A stretch of 39,657 bases of DNA from JAKORR01 sp964608495. GTDB taxonomy: Bacteria > Armatimonadota > Zipacnadia > Zipacnadales > FEN-943. This document shows, piece by piece, positions 15,986 to 23,115 of this stretch. Numbering within the stretch: position 1 is the first letter of the stretch; each line of letters starts with the position of its first letter. The notes beneath the pieces were generated by a model. It worked only from the letters and a program-made list of their open reading frames with translations. It was not told where the DNA came from and searched no databases. The DNA is taken from NCBI GenBank assembly GCA_964608495.1, contig CAZSOQ010000013.1, positions 1 through 39,657 on the forward strand, in the 5' to 3' direction. The position numbers and the translations under genes are program-made.

Positions 15986-17152
15986 CTAGATCAGCCCCAG
16001 GGATTCGTTGATGTCGCGCTGGTACTCCTCGACGGCCAGGGCCTCGACGTCGGCCACCTTCACCGGCTGGCCCGTCGCCGCCGACTCGTAGACGGCGTAG
16101 CAAATGGCCTGGGCCTTGTAGCCCTCGAGACCGTCGGTCTCCATGGGCGCGCCATGCAGGCAGGCGTCCACGAACTCCTTCAGCTCGTGGGCGACCGTGT
16201 CCTCGATGCCGCGCGGGAAGAAGCGCTCGCGGTCGTCCTCGGACAGGCTGCCCATGAACTCCGCCACGAGCTCCTCGCGCGACAGCTCGACGCCCTCGGT
16301 CCTCAGGCCCGCGCTCCAGTCCAGCATCCCCTCGGACCCGTAGACCGCGCGCTTGCCGAAGCCGCCCCCACGGCACTCGGAACACAGCGTCCACTGGCCC
16401 ACCATCTGCGGCCGCTCGAACTGCAGGATGGCGATCATGGCGTCCTCGACGTCCACCTCGATCAGGTCGCCGCCCAGCGGCTCGCGCTCGGCGTAGCGGT
16501 AGGGCCAGAAGGCCCGCGTGACGGCGTACACCTGCTCCACCGGCCCCAGGTGGTAGCGGAACATGTCGGCGAAGTGCACGCCCCCGTCCAGCGTCCAGCC
16601 CGCGCCCGCGTCCATGCGGTGCTCGCGCCAGGTCCAGTACCACAGCCGCAGCCCCGCGTCTATCCAGTAGACCATCCACGGCTCGCCGATGCGGCCGCTC
16701 TTGATGACCCAGTTGTGCGCCCGCTCGGACGGGGCGCGGCGGTAGTTCTCGGCCACGTGCAGCTTCACGCCCGCCTCGGCCGCGGCGTCGAGCATCAGCT
16801 TGCCCGCCCGCATGGTGATGGACAGGGGCTTCTCGATGGTCACGTGCTTGCCGGCCCGCAGGCACGCGCACGCCACGGTGTGATGCTCGCGGTGCAGGAC
16901 CGAGACATCGCAGGCCTGCAGGTCGGCCTGCCGGTCGAGCAGGTCGTCCACGCCGGCGTAGACGGCCGGTCTGGCTCCCTGGAACTCGGCGATCTGGCCG
17001 GCCATGGCCTCCGCGGCGTCCCTGCGCACGTCGCAGCAGGCCACGATCCGGAAGTCCCGCAGATCGTGCTCCCATAGCGCGCGGTAGCCGCGCACGTGTC
17101 CCCCCATCATGCTTCCGCATCCGATCAGGGCAAGGTTCAGCGGTTCGCTCAT
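15986..17152 (-). CDS. Gfo/Idh/MocA family NAD(P)-dependent oxidoreductase (second copy)
   Basis: The Rossmann loop LALIGCGSMMGGHVRGY lies at residues 7-23, the acidic strand-2 end is VACCDVRRD, and the EKP motif appears in HVTIEKPLSITMRAGKLMLD near residue 110. The substrate domain has GGVHFADMFRYHLGPV, the usual His-containing block before the (D/E)-x-x-x-(Y/W) helix. Length is 388 residues. It differs clearly from the 338-residue copy at 10510, so the two probably act on different substrates. It follows the UroD-like gene by 76 bp, and that pairing suggests a shared catabolic task. A hairpin terminator lies just downstream. The substrate is unknown. Confidence 0.9.
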   Translation of the reverse strand: MSEPLNLALIGCGSMMGGHVRGYRALWEHDLRDFRIVACCDVRRDAAEAMAGQIAEFQGARPAVYAGVDDLLDRQADLQACDVSVLHREHHTVACACLRAGKHVTIEKPLSITMRAGKLMLDAAAEAGVKLHVAENYRRAPSERAHNWVIKSGRIGEPWMVYWIDAGLRLWYWTWREHRMDAGAGWTLDGGVHFADMFRYHLGPVEQVYAVTRAFWPYRYAEREPLGGDLIEVDVEDAMIAILQFERPQMVGQWTLCSECRGGGFGKRAVYGSEGMLDWSAGLRTEGVELSREELVAEFMGSLSEDDRERFFPRGIEDTVAHELKEFVDACLHGAPMETDGLEGYKAQAICYAVYESAATGQPVKVADVEALAVEEYQRDINESLGLI

Positions 17153-17228
17153 TGTTCTCGCTCGCTTTGTATGGATTGCGCCGCCTCGCGGTCGGGGTGC
17201 GGCCGGTTCGCGGCGGCGCTTGCGGCCT

Positions 17229-18272
17229 TTAGGCTTGCTCCGTCACGACTTCCACCAGCGCCATGAACCCCCGCGCGCCCTTCTCCGTATAGGTGCCCGA
17301 GGCCGTGCCCCCCAGGCACAGCCCGTCGGGCCCGGCCTGCTCGACGACCTCGCGCCCGATCCGCTTCACCTCCTCCACGTCGCGCTTCTCGATGACCTCC
17401 ATGTCGTCGAGGTTGCCCACGATGCAGACCTTCCCGCGCAGCTTGTCCTTCGCGGCCCGCAGGTCGCAGTCGCCCCAGGGGGGGGCCTCGAGCGGGTCCA
17501 GCGCGTGCATGCCGATGTCCAGCATCATGTCCAGGTAGCGCATGATCGGCCCGTGGTTGTGGTAGTAGGCCCAGGCGCCGTGCTCGCGCATGATGTCCAC
17601 GATCTGCTTGTCGGGCTCGCGGCAGAGCACGTCGAAGGCCCGAGGGCCGAGCTGGGTCGAGGCGTACTCGCCGCCCACCAGGCGGAAGGCGTCCACGCCC
17701 TTGCGGCAGGCGCGGTCCACCCATTCGCGCAGCCGCTCGTTGCCCACGCGCGTCATCTCGATCAGGGCGTCGGGCGCGTCGGCCCACAGCAGGCAGAAGT
17801 CCTCCGGGGAGAACATGTCGGCCGCCCAGCAGATCGCGGTGCCCATGCCCGCGAGAACCAGGCCCTCGTCGCCCACGCGCTCGCGCCAGCGGAAGAACTC
17901 GGCCGGGTCGGGGTCGGGCGGCTCGTAGGGGATGGCGAGGAGCTTCTCGACGTCGTCGGGCGTCCTGCAGGGGAACTCGACGTGGCCCGTGGTCTGGGCG
18001 GTGCGGCGCAAGACGCTGCGCAGGTCGCCCCCGGGCGTGTGGTAGGTGATGATGGTCGCGTCGCCCTCCTGGCGGCTCTCGGCCTGGAGGGCCGTGCCGA
18101 GGACGGGGCTGCCGCCGCCGATGCCGGGGCTGATGAGGGCGTCCACGGCGCGGATAAACTGCCAGGTGAAGTCGTCGTCGGGGCCCAGATGGCCGAGGGT
18201 GAAGGGGCTGACCGGCACTCGGTCCGGGGTCCCGCACTCGAAGGCACACTCGATGCGCTCGCGAGAGGTCAT
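17229..18272 (-). CDS. uroporphyrinogen decarboxylase (URO-D) family protein, probably not heme biosynthesis
   Basis: The start was put at MTSRERIECAFECGTPDRVP, the typical opening of URO-D-like proteins (R-E-R-I followed by P-D-R-V-P); the longer frame adds a Pro-rich shadow. The barrel continues with EFPCRTPDDVEKL, LVLAGMGTAICWAADMFSPE, GAWAYYHNHGPIMRYLDMML, DIGMHALDPLEAPPWGDCDL and KVCIVGNLD near residue 280. The family includes heme enzymes and corrinoid methyltransferases. In this subgroup, found beside sugar dehydrogenases, no activity is established. The metal-type H-N-H and the G-N-L-D block suggest a methyltransferase-like barrel rather than HemE. No heme gene is nearby. It lies between murB and a Gfo/Idh/MocA gene on the same strand. 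Confidence 0.82.
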   Translation of the reverse strand: MTSRERIECAFECGTPDRVPVSPFTLGHLGPDDDFTWQFIRAVDALISPGIGGGSPVLGTALQAESRQEGDATIITYHTPGGDLRSVLRRTAQTTGHVEFPCRTPDDVEKLLAIPYEPPDPDPAEFFRWRERVGDEGLVLAGMGTAICWAADMFSPEDFCLLWADAPDALIEMTRVGNERLREWVDRACRKGVDAFRLVGGEYASTQLGPRAFDVLCREPDKQIVDIMREHGAWAYYHNHGPIMRYLDMMLDIGMHALDPLEAPPWGDCDLRAAKDKLRGKVCIVGNLDDMEVIEKRDVEEVKRIGREVVEQAGPDGLCLGGTASGTYTEKGARGFMALVEVVTEQA

Positions 18273-18303
18273 CGGGGTTTTCGATGCTCCTGGCGGGAGA
18301 GAC

Positions 18304-19290
18304 TCAGGACTCGCGCTCGGCGCCACTGGGGCCTGAAGCGCAGGCGGGCATGGCCGGGTCGGCCAGGTCCTCGGGCAGCTCACCGATCACGCAGACTTCG
18401 GGCTGCAACCATACGCCGAAGCGGTCGTAGACGGTCTGCTGGGCCAGGCCGATCAGGCGGAGGACGTCGGTGGCGGTGGCGGAGCCGGTGTTGACGATGA
18501 AGTTGGCGTGCTTGCGGGAGATCTCCGCGCCGCCCACCCTCATGCCCTTGGCGCCCGCGGCCTCGAGGAGGCGTCCGGCGTAGTCGCCCGGGGGGCGCTT
18601 GAAGATGCTGCCCGCGCTTCGGGCGCCCAGGGGCTGGCGCTCGCAGCGGTGCTGGAGGACGTCGTAGACCCGCTCATGGACCGCCTCGGGGGAGGAAGCA
18701 GTGAGCGAGAAGCTCGCCTCGACGACGCACAGGCCGTGGCGGGCCACGCTGCTGTCCCTGTAGCCCCAGTGGAGCTCGGCGCGGCCGAGGGTCTGGGTCA
18801 CGCCGTCGGCGTCGAGGACGGTCACGGCTTCGACGAGGTCGCCGATGCAGCCGCCGTTGGCGCCCGCGTTCATGCTGAGAGCGCCGCCGATGGTGCCGGG
18901 GATGCCGGCCGTGAACTCGGCCCCGGAGAGGCCCACATTGGCCGCCAGGTGGCAGAACCTGCCCAGACTAGCGCCCGCCGTGGCGACTACCCGCGAACCG
19001 TGGACCTCGAGGCGGGACAGACCGGGGTGCAGGCTGACCACGGCGCCCCGTACGCCGGCGTCGGTGGCCAGCAGATTGGTGCCCTTGCCTATCACAAAGT
19101 GCGGTATGCCCTCGGCCCGCAGCAGGCGAAGAGCGACGGCCAGGGCCGAGGGAGTCCAGGGCTCGACGAAGAGGTCCGCCGGTCCGCCGACGCCGAAGGA
19201 GGTGTGTCGCGCCAGGGGCTCCTCGCGCCTCACGACCAGGCCACTGTGCCGCTCCAGACAGGCCTGACAGGCCGCGAAAGCTACTTCCAC
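18304..19290 (-). CDS. murB: UDP-N-acetylenolpyruvoylglucosamine reductase (MurB)
   Basis: MurB uses NADPH and FAD to make UDP-N-acetylmuramic acid, the second committed step of peptidoglycan synthesis. The FAD-binding segments are RHTSFGVGGPADLF (28-41), VIGKGTNLLATDAGVRGAVV and GAEFTAGIPGTIGGALSMNA. The YRDS motif (WGYRDSSVA) supplies the tyrosine of type I/IIa enzymes. The catalytic Ser is in LGARSAGSIFKRPPGDYAGR, and a Glu follows in the C-terminal VWLQPEVCVIGE. Length 328 is normal. The start is a GTG with GAGGGCGAG just upstream. It lies 16 bp after the PRC-barrel gene and 31 bp before the UroD-like gene, so they are probably one transcript. The usual mur/fts neighbours are absent. Confidence 0.96.
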   Translation of the reverse strand: MEVAFAACQACLERHSGLVVRREEPLARHTSFGVGGPADLFVEPWTPSALAVALRLLRAEGIPHFVIGKGTNLLATDAGVRGAVVSLHPGLSRLEVHGSRVVATAGASLGRFCHLAANVGLSGAEFTAGIPGTIGGALSMNAGANGGCIGDLVEAVTVLDADGVTQTLGRAELHWGYRDSSVARHGLCVVEASFSLTASSPEAVHERVYDVLQHRCERQPLGARSAGSIFKRPPGDYAGRLLEAAGAKGMRVGGAEISRKHANFIVNTGSATATDVLRLIGLAQQTVYDRFGVWLQPEVCVIGELPEDLADPAMPACASGPSGAERES

Positions 19291-19306
19291 CTACTCGCCC
19301 TCCGCG

Positions 19307-20275
19307 TCATAGCCAGGACCACTGGCTGGATTGCTCGCCGCCCTCGTCCGAGTGCCCCGCGGCCTTCTCCTCGGGCCGGCCGCAGGCCTGGCCGCCGCCG
19401 CCGCACTGCTCGGCCTCGTCGTCATCGTCGCCGGCGCAGCAGTCGTCCTCGTCCTCGCCCGAGCAGCACTGAGAGCCTTCGCAGCCTTCCTCGCCCTGGG
19501 GAGCCGGGGTCTCGGGCTCGTCGGCCGTCGGCTCGGGAGCCTCGGGCTCCTGGGCCTCCTGCTCGGCGGGGGCCTCGCCGGCCTGCCCGGCGGCCGGCTC
19601 CTCCTCGGGCTTGGCCTCGCCGGCGGTCGTCGTGGCCGACACCACCTGTTCGCGCACCGTCACCACGGCCTTGCCGACCTGCTCGCGGGCGGTCTGAGCC
19701 GCGCGCTCGGCGCGGTCACGAGTGGCCGAGGCCTGCTCGCGCACCCTCTCGCTGATCTTGGCGAGCTGCGTGCGCAGCCCGCCGCTGCGGGCCGCCAGGG
19801 CGACCAACTCCTCGGCCGGGACGACGAGCGTGTCCTCGCCGTGCACGGTGCCGGGGATGATGGGCAGGATCAGGGCGCCCTCGGTCAGATTGCGCACGAG
19901 GCCCGCCGAGACCTCGTACCGGGTGACCTTGCGGGCCCCGGCGTTGATCCAGACGCGGGCTATGACCCCGAGGCGCGTGCCGTCGTCGGTGACGACGGTG
20001 ACCGGGCCCTGGCCAGGTTCCCTGCGCAGTCTCATGAGGTCGGGAAGCTCGCTCAGCCTGAGAGCGACGGACGCGCTGGGCACCATCACGGCGTCGTCGC
20101 CGATGGTCTGGATGTCCTGAGCCAGCACGCCCTTCTCGGCGGCGCCGACGCCTACGACCAGCCCGAGCACGTCGCCGGTGGCCAGATCGCAGATGACCTG
20201 GCTGACGGTGCCCAGGGACTTGCCATCACGAACGCCTATGACCTGCAGACCGATAACCTTGGCAGTGTCCAGCAC
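19307..20275 (-). CDS. double PRC-barrel protein with a Cys/Asp-rich C-terminal tail
   Basis: Residues 5-80 (VIGLQVIGVRDGKSLGTVSQ...VLGLVVG) and about 85-165 match two PRC-barrel units, small beta-barrels found in photosynthetic H subunits, RimM and many uncharacterised bacterial proteins. Residues 165-215 are a charged helical stretch (KISERVREQASATRDRAERA) likely to form a coiled coil. Residues 220-262 are Glu/Pro/Ala-rich. The last 60 residues carry seven Cys in C-x4-CC, CC, C and C spacings between runs of Asp and Glu (GCEGSQCCSGEDEDDCC), then a Gly-rich and a Ser/Gln end. The tail could bind metal or form disulfides; no known metal-site pattern fits exactly. No signal peptide is seen. 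The start is a GTG after GGGGGG. It sits 12 bp after galU. Confidence 0.8.
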   Translation of the reverse strand: MLDTAKVIGLQVIGVRDGKSLGTVSQVICDLATGDVLGLVVGVGAAEKGVLAQDIQTIGDDAVMVPSASVALRLSELPDLMRLRREPGQGPVTVVTDDGTRLGVIARVWINAGARKVTRYEVSAGLVRNLTEGALILPIIPGTVHGEDTLVVPAEELVALAARSGGLRTQLAKISERVREQASATRDRAERAAQTAREQVGKAVVTVREQVVSATTTAGEAKPEEEPAAGQAGEAPAEQEAQEPEAPEPTADEPETPAPQGEEGCEGSQCCSGEDEDDCCAGDDDDEAEQCGGGGQACGRPEEKAAGHSDEGGEQSSQWSWL

Positions 20276-20287
20276 CTGGCATCCCCC

Positions 20288-21238
20288 CTAGATTGGCTTC
20301 TGGGGCCCCGTGGCTGACCACGCGTCTGGGTCTCTGCCTGTACCGTCGCAGAAGGCGACGAGACGCCGAAGGTACTCCAGGTACCTCGGCCCGTACTTCG
20401 GATGGGTGACCAGCATCCTCGTGAAGGCCCGACCGTAGCTGACGAACCCCCCAACATCGAGGCGGAACTCGTCCGGCGTCAGGGGCACGCCGTAGACGGC
20501 ACGGCCCTGGCCTATCAGGGCGCGGATCGCATCGGTCAACTGCAGCTCTTCGCCGGGCTGCAGGGCCTTCCTGCACTCCTCGAGGGCGTCGAAGATCTCG
20601 GGCGAAAGCACGTAACGGGCCGATACGGCCCAGTGGCTGGGCGCCTTCTCCGGCCCCGGCTTCTCGACCAGGTCCGAGAGCAGGAAGGGGGCCTCGCCGG
20701 TGGGCTCCTCGGCCCCCGCCGGGCCCAGGATTCCGTACCGCCTCGTCTCCTCCCGACTCACTCGGTAGGTGGCGACGCAGCCGCCGGCTTCACGGCCCTC
20801 GAAGGTCTCGATAAGCCGCTGGATGACCGCCGGTCCTGGGAGGCTCTTGTAGACCAGGGCATCGCCCAGGGCTACGACGAAGGGTCCTCGCTCGCAAAAG
20901 GCGCGGGCGCGCGAAACGGCGTCCCCCAGGCCCAGTGGCTCGCTCTGACGGGTGTAGAACAACCGCACCCCCGACTGCCAGACCTCGGCGTCCACCTCCT
21001 GGCCGTTGGCCACCTCCATCCAGCTCGCGTCGGCGTCGAAGTGGTCCTCGATGGCCCGCTTCTTCTGGCCAGTGACGATCAGGATCTCAGTGATGCCGCT
21101 GGCGGCCAACTCCTCGACCACGTGCTGGATCACGGGCTTCGTACCGAGGGGCAGCATCTCCTTGGCCTGGGACTTCGTGGCCGGGTACAGCCTGGTGCCT
21201 TTCCCCGCTGCTGGGATTACGGCTCGCGTTATGGCCAA
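20288..21238 (-). CDS. galU: UTP--glucose-1-phosphate uridylyltransferase
   Basis: GalU makes UDP-glucose from UTP and glucose 1-phosphate for envelope polysaccharides. The nucleotidyltransferase signature AVIPAAGKGTRLYPATKSQA is at residues 6-25, followed by KEMLPLGTKPVIQHVVEEL, TEILIVTGQKKRAIEDHFD, EPLGLGDAVSRARAF with the substrate-loop Gly-Asp-Ala, and FVVALGDALV. The C-terminal block has AVSARYVLSPEIFDAL and GEELQLTDAI. Length 316 fits. The start is TTG at 21238, preceded by AGGTGAGGT; no ATG fits better. It lies 74 bp after the tRNA-Thr gene on the same strand with no clear terminator between, so read-through from the tRNA promoter is possible. PRC-barrel and murB genes follow closely. 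Confidence 0.95.
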   Translation of the reverse strand: MAITRAVIPAAGKGTRLYPATKSQAKEMLPLGTKPVIQHVVEELAASGITEILIVTGQKKRAIEDHFDADASWMEVANGQEVDAEVWQSGVRLFYTRQSEPLGLGDAVSRARAFCERGPFVVALGDALVYKSLPGPAVIQRLIETFEGREAGGCVATYRVSREETRRYGILGPAGAEEPTGEAPFLLSDLVEKPGPEKAPSHWAVSARYVLSPEIFDALEECRKALQPGEELQLTDAIRALIGQGRAVYGVPLTPDEFRLDVGGFVSYGRAFTRMLVTHPKYGPRYLEYLRRLVAFCDGTGRDPDAWSATGPQKPI

Positions 21239-21312
21239 GCTGACCTCACCTGCCTAACGAGCATGGCGAAAGGGGGAAAGCCGCGCCTGCGTCTGCACCG
21301 CCCTGTGTACAC

Positions 21313-21387
21313 TGGAGCCGGCGGCCCGACTCGAACGGGCAACCTGCGCATTACGAATGCGCTGCTCTACCTTTGAGCTACGCCGGC
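21313..21387 (-). tRNA. tRNA-Thr(CGT)
   Basis: Cloverleaf folded by eye: acceptor GCCGGCG/CGCCGGC, D stem GCTC/GAGC, anticodon stem GCGCA/TGCGC with loop TTCGTAA, T stem GCCCG/CGGGC with TTCGAGT. The discriminator is T and CCA is encoded. It is last in the five-tRNA array. Confidence 0.95.
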
Positions 21388-21405
21388 TGTCCTCCACGGC
21401 TGTAT

Positions 21406-21480
21406 TGGTGGCCGGGGGCAGAATCGAACTGCCCACGCAGGGATTTTCAGTCCCTCGCTCTACCACTGAGCTACCCGGCC
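21406..21480 (-). tRNA. tRNA-Phe(GAA)
   Basis: Acceptor GGCCGGG/CCCGGCC, anticodon stem AGGGA/TCCCT with loop CTGAAAA, T arm GGGCAGTTCGATTCTGCCC. The discriminator is A and CCA is encoded. It lies 18 bp before tRNA-Thr. Confidence 0.96.
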
Positions 21481-21497
21481 ACGTTCTGGTACCTGTC

Positions 21498-21574
21498 TGG
21501 TGGGCGGAGCAGGATTCGAACCTGCGGCCTCATGCTTGTAAGGCATGCGCTCTAACCTGCTGAGCTACCCGCCC
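21498..21574 (-). tRNA. tRNA-Val(TAC)
   Basis: Acceptor GGGCGGG/TCCGCCC with one G-U pair, anticodon stem CATGC/GCATG with loop CTTACAA, T arm GCAGGTTCGAATCCTGC. The discriminator is A and CCA is encoded. Confidence 0.95.
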
Positions 21575-21584
21575 AGCACGGCAG

Positions 21585-21660
21585 TGGTGGCCCCGACGGG
21601 AATCGAACCCGTGTTGCCGCCTTGAAAGAGCGGAGTCCTAGGCCTCTAGACGACGGGGCC
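21585..21660 (-). tRNA. tRNA-Glu(TTC)
   Basis: Acceptor GGCCCCG/CGGGGCC, anticodon stem CCGCT/GGCGG with loop CTTTCAA, T arm ACGGGTTCGATTCCCGT. The discriminator is A and CCA is encoded. Confidence 0.95.
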
Positions 21661-21668
21661 ACAAAGGG

Positions 21669-21741
21669 TAGGCCGTGCAGGTCTCGAACCTGCGACCCCC
21701 GGATTAAAAGTCCGGTGCTCTACCGGCTGAGCTAACGGCCC
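21669..21741 (-). tRNA. tRNA-Lys(TTT), CCA not encoded
   Basis: Acceptor GGGCCGT/ACGGCCT with a terminal G-U pair, anticodon stem CCGGA/TCCGG with loop CTTTTAA, T arm GCAGGTTCGAGACCTGC. After discriminator A the DNA reads CCC, not CCA, so the tail must be repaired by the CCA-adding enzyme. It is the first gene of the array, directly after the promoter. Confidence 0.95.
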
Positions 21742-21751
21742 TTCGCGGGCA

Positions 21752-21781
21752 ATGGTATCCAGCCGGACCCTGTGATGTCAA
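21752..21781 (-). promoter_or_regulatory. sigma70-type promoter of the tRNA array
   Basis: Minus strand: perfect TTGACA (21776-21781), 18-bp spacer, then TACCAT (21752-21757). The predicted start falls only a few bases before the 5' end of tRNA-Lys, as expected for a stable-RNA promoter. Confidence 0.7.
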
Positions 21782-22097
21782 CCGGACCAAGCCATCCCAG
21801 GCCCCGGGCCGCCCTCGGCCATCGTGGGCCCGAACCAGCCCCGGGTTCACACGAGGCGGTACTATGCGCTAGACCGCCCGGCGCCGTCAAGGGGCCGACC
21901 GGCTCCCACGGCCCTCTCGGGAGGGCCTCCCGGGCGCCGAGTCGGGTCGGGCCGGCCGGCCGGTTCTTGCACCCCGCGCACCCCACCGGGTATGCTGGCG
22001 GACGGCCCAAAGGGAACCCGCGGCCCCCAGTGCGGGTCCATGTAGTGGGCGGGACGTGCCCTGCGCGCGGATCTCTTCGAACGGGAGCGTACGTGAG
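21782..22097. other. intergenic region between the tRNA promoter and the lipoprotein gene
   Basis: No gene is supported here. A perfect 7-bp hairpin GGCCCTC-TCGG-GAGGGCC lies at 21910-21927 without a T-run. A weak plus-strand promoter candidate, TTGCAC (21967-21972), 18 bp, TATGCT (21991-21996), could drive the lipoprotein gene about 100 bp downstream. Confidence 0.4.
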
Positions 22098-22793
22098 ATG
22101 AAAGCACCGATCGTCGCAGCCCTGGCTGCCGCCCTGGTCCTTATCGCCGGATGTGGGGGAGGTGGGGGCGCGGCGGGCCCGGAGCCCGGCTCCGTTGACA
22201 CCGCTCAGGCCTACGTGCCTCTCGATACCGGCAACTGGTGGCTGTACGAGTACCGCGCGCCGACGCTGGCCCCGGCGCAGGGGGTGCGCATCCCGGACCG
22301 ATCCACGCGCCGCGTGGTCCGCTCCCGCGTCATCGCCAACAAGCAGTGGTTCGAGGTCGAGCTCACGGACTGGTGCGTGGCGGACGGGATCGAGGACCCG
22401 ACCTTCCAGACGATCGTCTTCCTGCGAGAGACGACTGAGGGCGTGTACTACTACCACGACGTGACGAAGCAGGCCCTGCCGTGGGTGAAGAAGAGCGCCG
22501 CGACGGGCGAGACGTGGCAGCCGGAGAAGGCACTGGGCATCACCTGGGAGATGGGCAGCAAGAGCGCCAGCGCGGATACGCCGGCGGGGCAGTTCACGGG
22601 CTGCACCATGGTGATCGAGCGCGACGTCTTCGGCACGGGCTCCGAGCAGACCACCGAGGTGTGGGAGCGGTGGTTCAAGCGCGGCGTGGGCATGGTGATG
22701 GACCGGTACTGGGGCGAGCCGCTGGACGCGCAGGACTACCCCGGGCTGGACCCGTGGGACGAAACGGCACTGCTGGACTACGAGATTCAGTGA
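22098..22793 (+). CDS. lipoprotein of unknown function
   Basis: The start was placed at MKAPIVAALAAALVLIAGCG because this gives a clean lipoprotein signal with lipobox I-A-G-C (Cys19); the longer frame adds 14 polar residues. A Gly-rich linker (GGGGGAAG) follows. The mature domain, about 190 residues, is beta-rich: YVPLDTGNWWLYEYRAPTLA, KQWFEVELTDWCVADGIEDP, GVYYYHDVTKQALPWVKK, WERWFKRGVGMVMDRYWGE. The opening 'Y-x-P-L-x-x-G-N-x-W-x-Y-E' is typical of small secreted proteins of unknown function seen in many soil bacteria. No catalytic residues can be named. It should be anchored to the outer face of a membrane. It stands alone on the plus strand, with the XRE regulator gene 320 bp downstream. 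Confidence 0.75.
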   Translation: MKAPIVAALAAALVLIAGCGGGGGAAGPEPGSVDTAQAYVPLDTGNWWLYEYRAPTLAPAQGVRIPDRSTRRVVRSRVIANKQWFEVELTDWCVADGIEDPTFQTIVFLRETTEGVYYYHDVTKQALPWVKKSAATGETWQPEKALGITWEMGSKSASADTPAGQFTGCTMVIERDVFGTGSEQTTEVWERWFKRGVGMVMDRYWGEPLDAQDYPGLDPWDETALLDYEIQ

Positions 22794-22794
22794 G

Positions 22795-22937
22795 CTGTAT
22801 CGCGCCGTGGGCCGCACGGAGTCGTCGGTCAGCGGTGCGATTCGCCCTCCCTGGCAGGCCCGAATCGCGCCAGAGCGCTCCCCCCGGGGTCCCAAGGACG
22901 CTGTTCGGGGCCCGAATCCGCACCTGTATCGCGCGAT
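22795..22937. repeat. cluster of short direct and inverted repeats after the lipoprotein gene
   Basis: CTGTATCGCGC occurs at 22795-22805 and 22924-22934. GGCCCGAATC occurs at 22857-22866 and 22909-22918. GCGATTCG (22837-22844) and CGAATCGC (22861-22868) form a perfect 8-bp inverted repeat with a 16-base loop. ATCGCGCGAT (22928-22937) is a 10-bp palindrome. There is no T-run, so a simple terminator is unlikely. The stretch is non-coding as far as I can see. Confidence 0.5.
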
Positions 22938-23009
22938 TCCCTCCGCCTCGCGACCCTCTAGAGACCCCTTGCGATGGGAGCAGGACGGGTCGTGGGCGGA
23001 ACGGCCGGA

Positions 23010-23063
23010 GTGATACAAAAGAGGTATCTGGGTGATTCACAACGAATAGATTCCGTGATACAA
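23010..23063 (+). repeat. direct repeat GTGATACAA upstream of the XRE gene
   Basis: GTGATACAA occurs at 23010-23018 and 23055-23063, starts 45 bp apart. The second copy includes most of the -10 box. The first copy also begins a GATAC-(7)-GTATC inverted repeat (23012-23028). Both could be contacted by a regulator. Confidence 0.5.
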
Positions 23064-23086
23064 TGCGCCCGGAATAGGTGAATCAC
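23032..23086. promoter_or_regulatory. paired palindromic operator-like sites around the XRE gene promoter
   Basis: GTGATTCAC (23032-23040) and GTGAATCAC (23078-23086) are exact reverse complements, and each is a GTGA-N-TCAC palindrome. The first overlaps the -35 box and the second lies just past the predicted start site. This arrangement fits autorepression by the XRE protein encoded downstream, which is an inference. Confidence 0.6.
23036..23064 (+). promoter_or_regulatory. strong sigma70 promoter of the XRE regulator gene
   Basis: TTCACA (23036-23041), 17-bp spacer, TACAAT (23059-23064), preceded by TG in an extended -10 (TGATACAAT). Each hexamer matches consensus at 5 of 6 positions. Transcription should begin near 23071. 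Confidence 0.75.
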
Positions 23087-23115
23087 TGCGCGAGAACGGG
23101 AGGCAGCAGAGGGAC

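Noticed and set aside
21239..21312. Possible terminator between tRNA-Thr and galU
   Set aside because: No stable stem followed by a T-run is visible on the minus strand.
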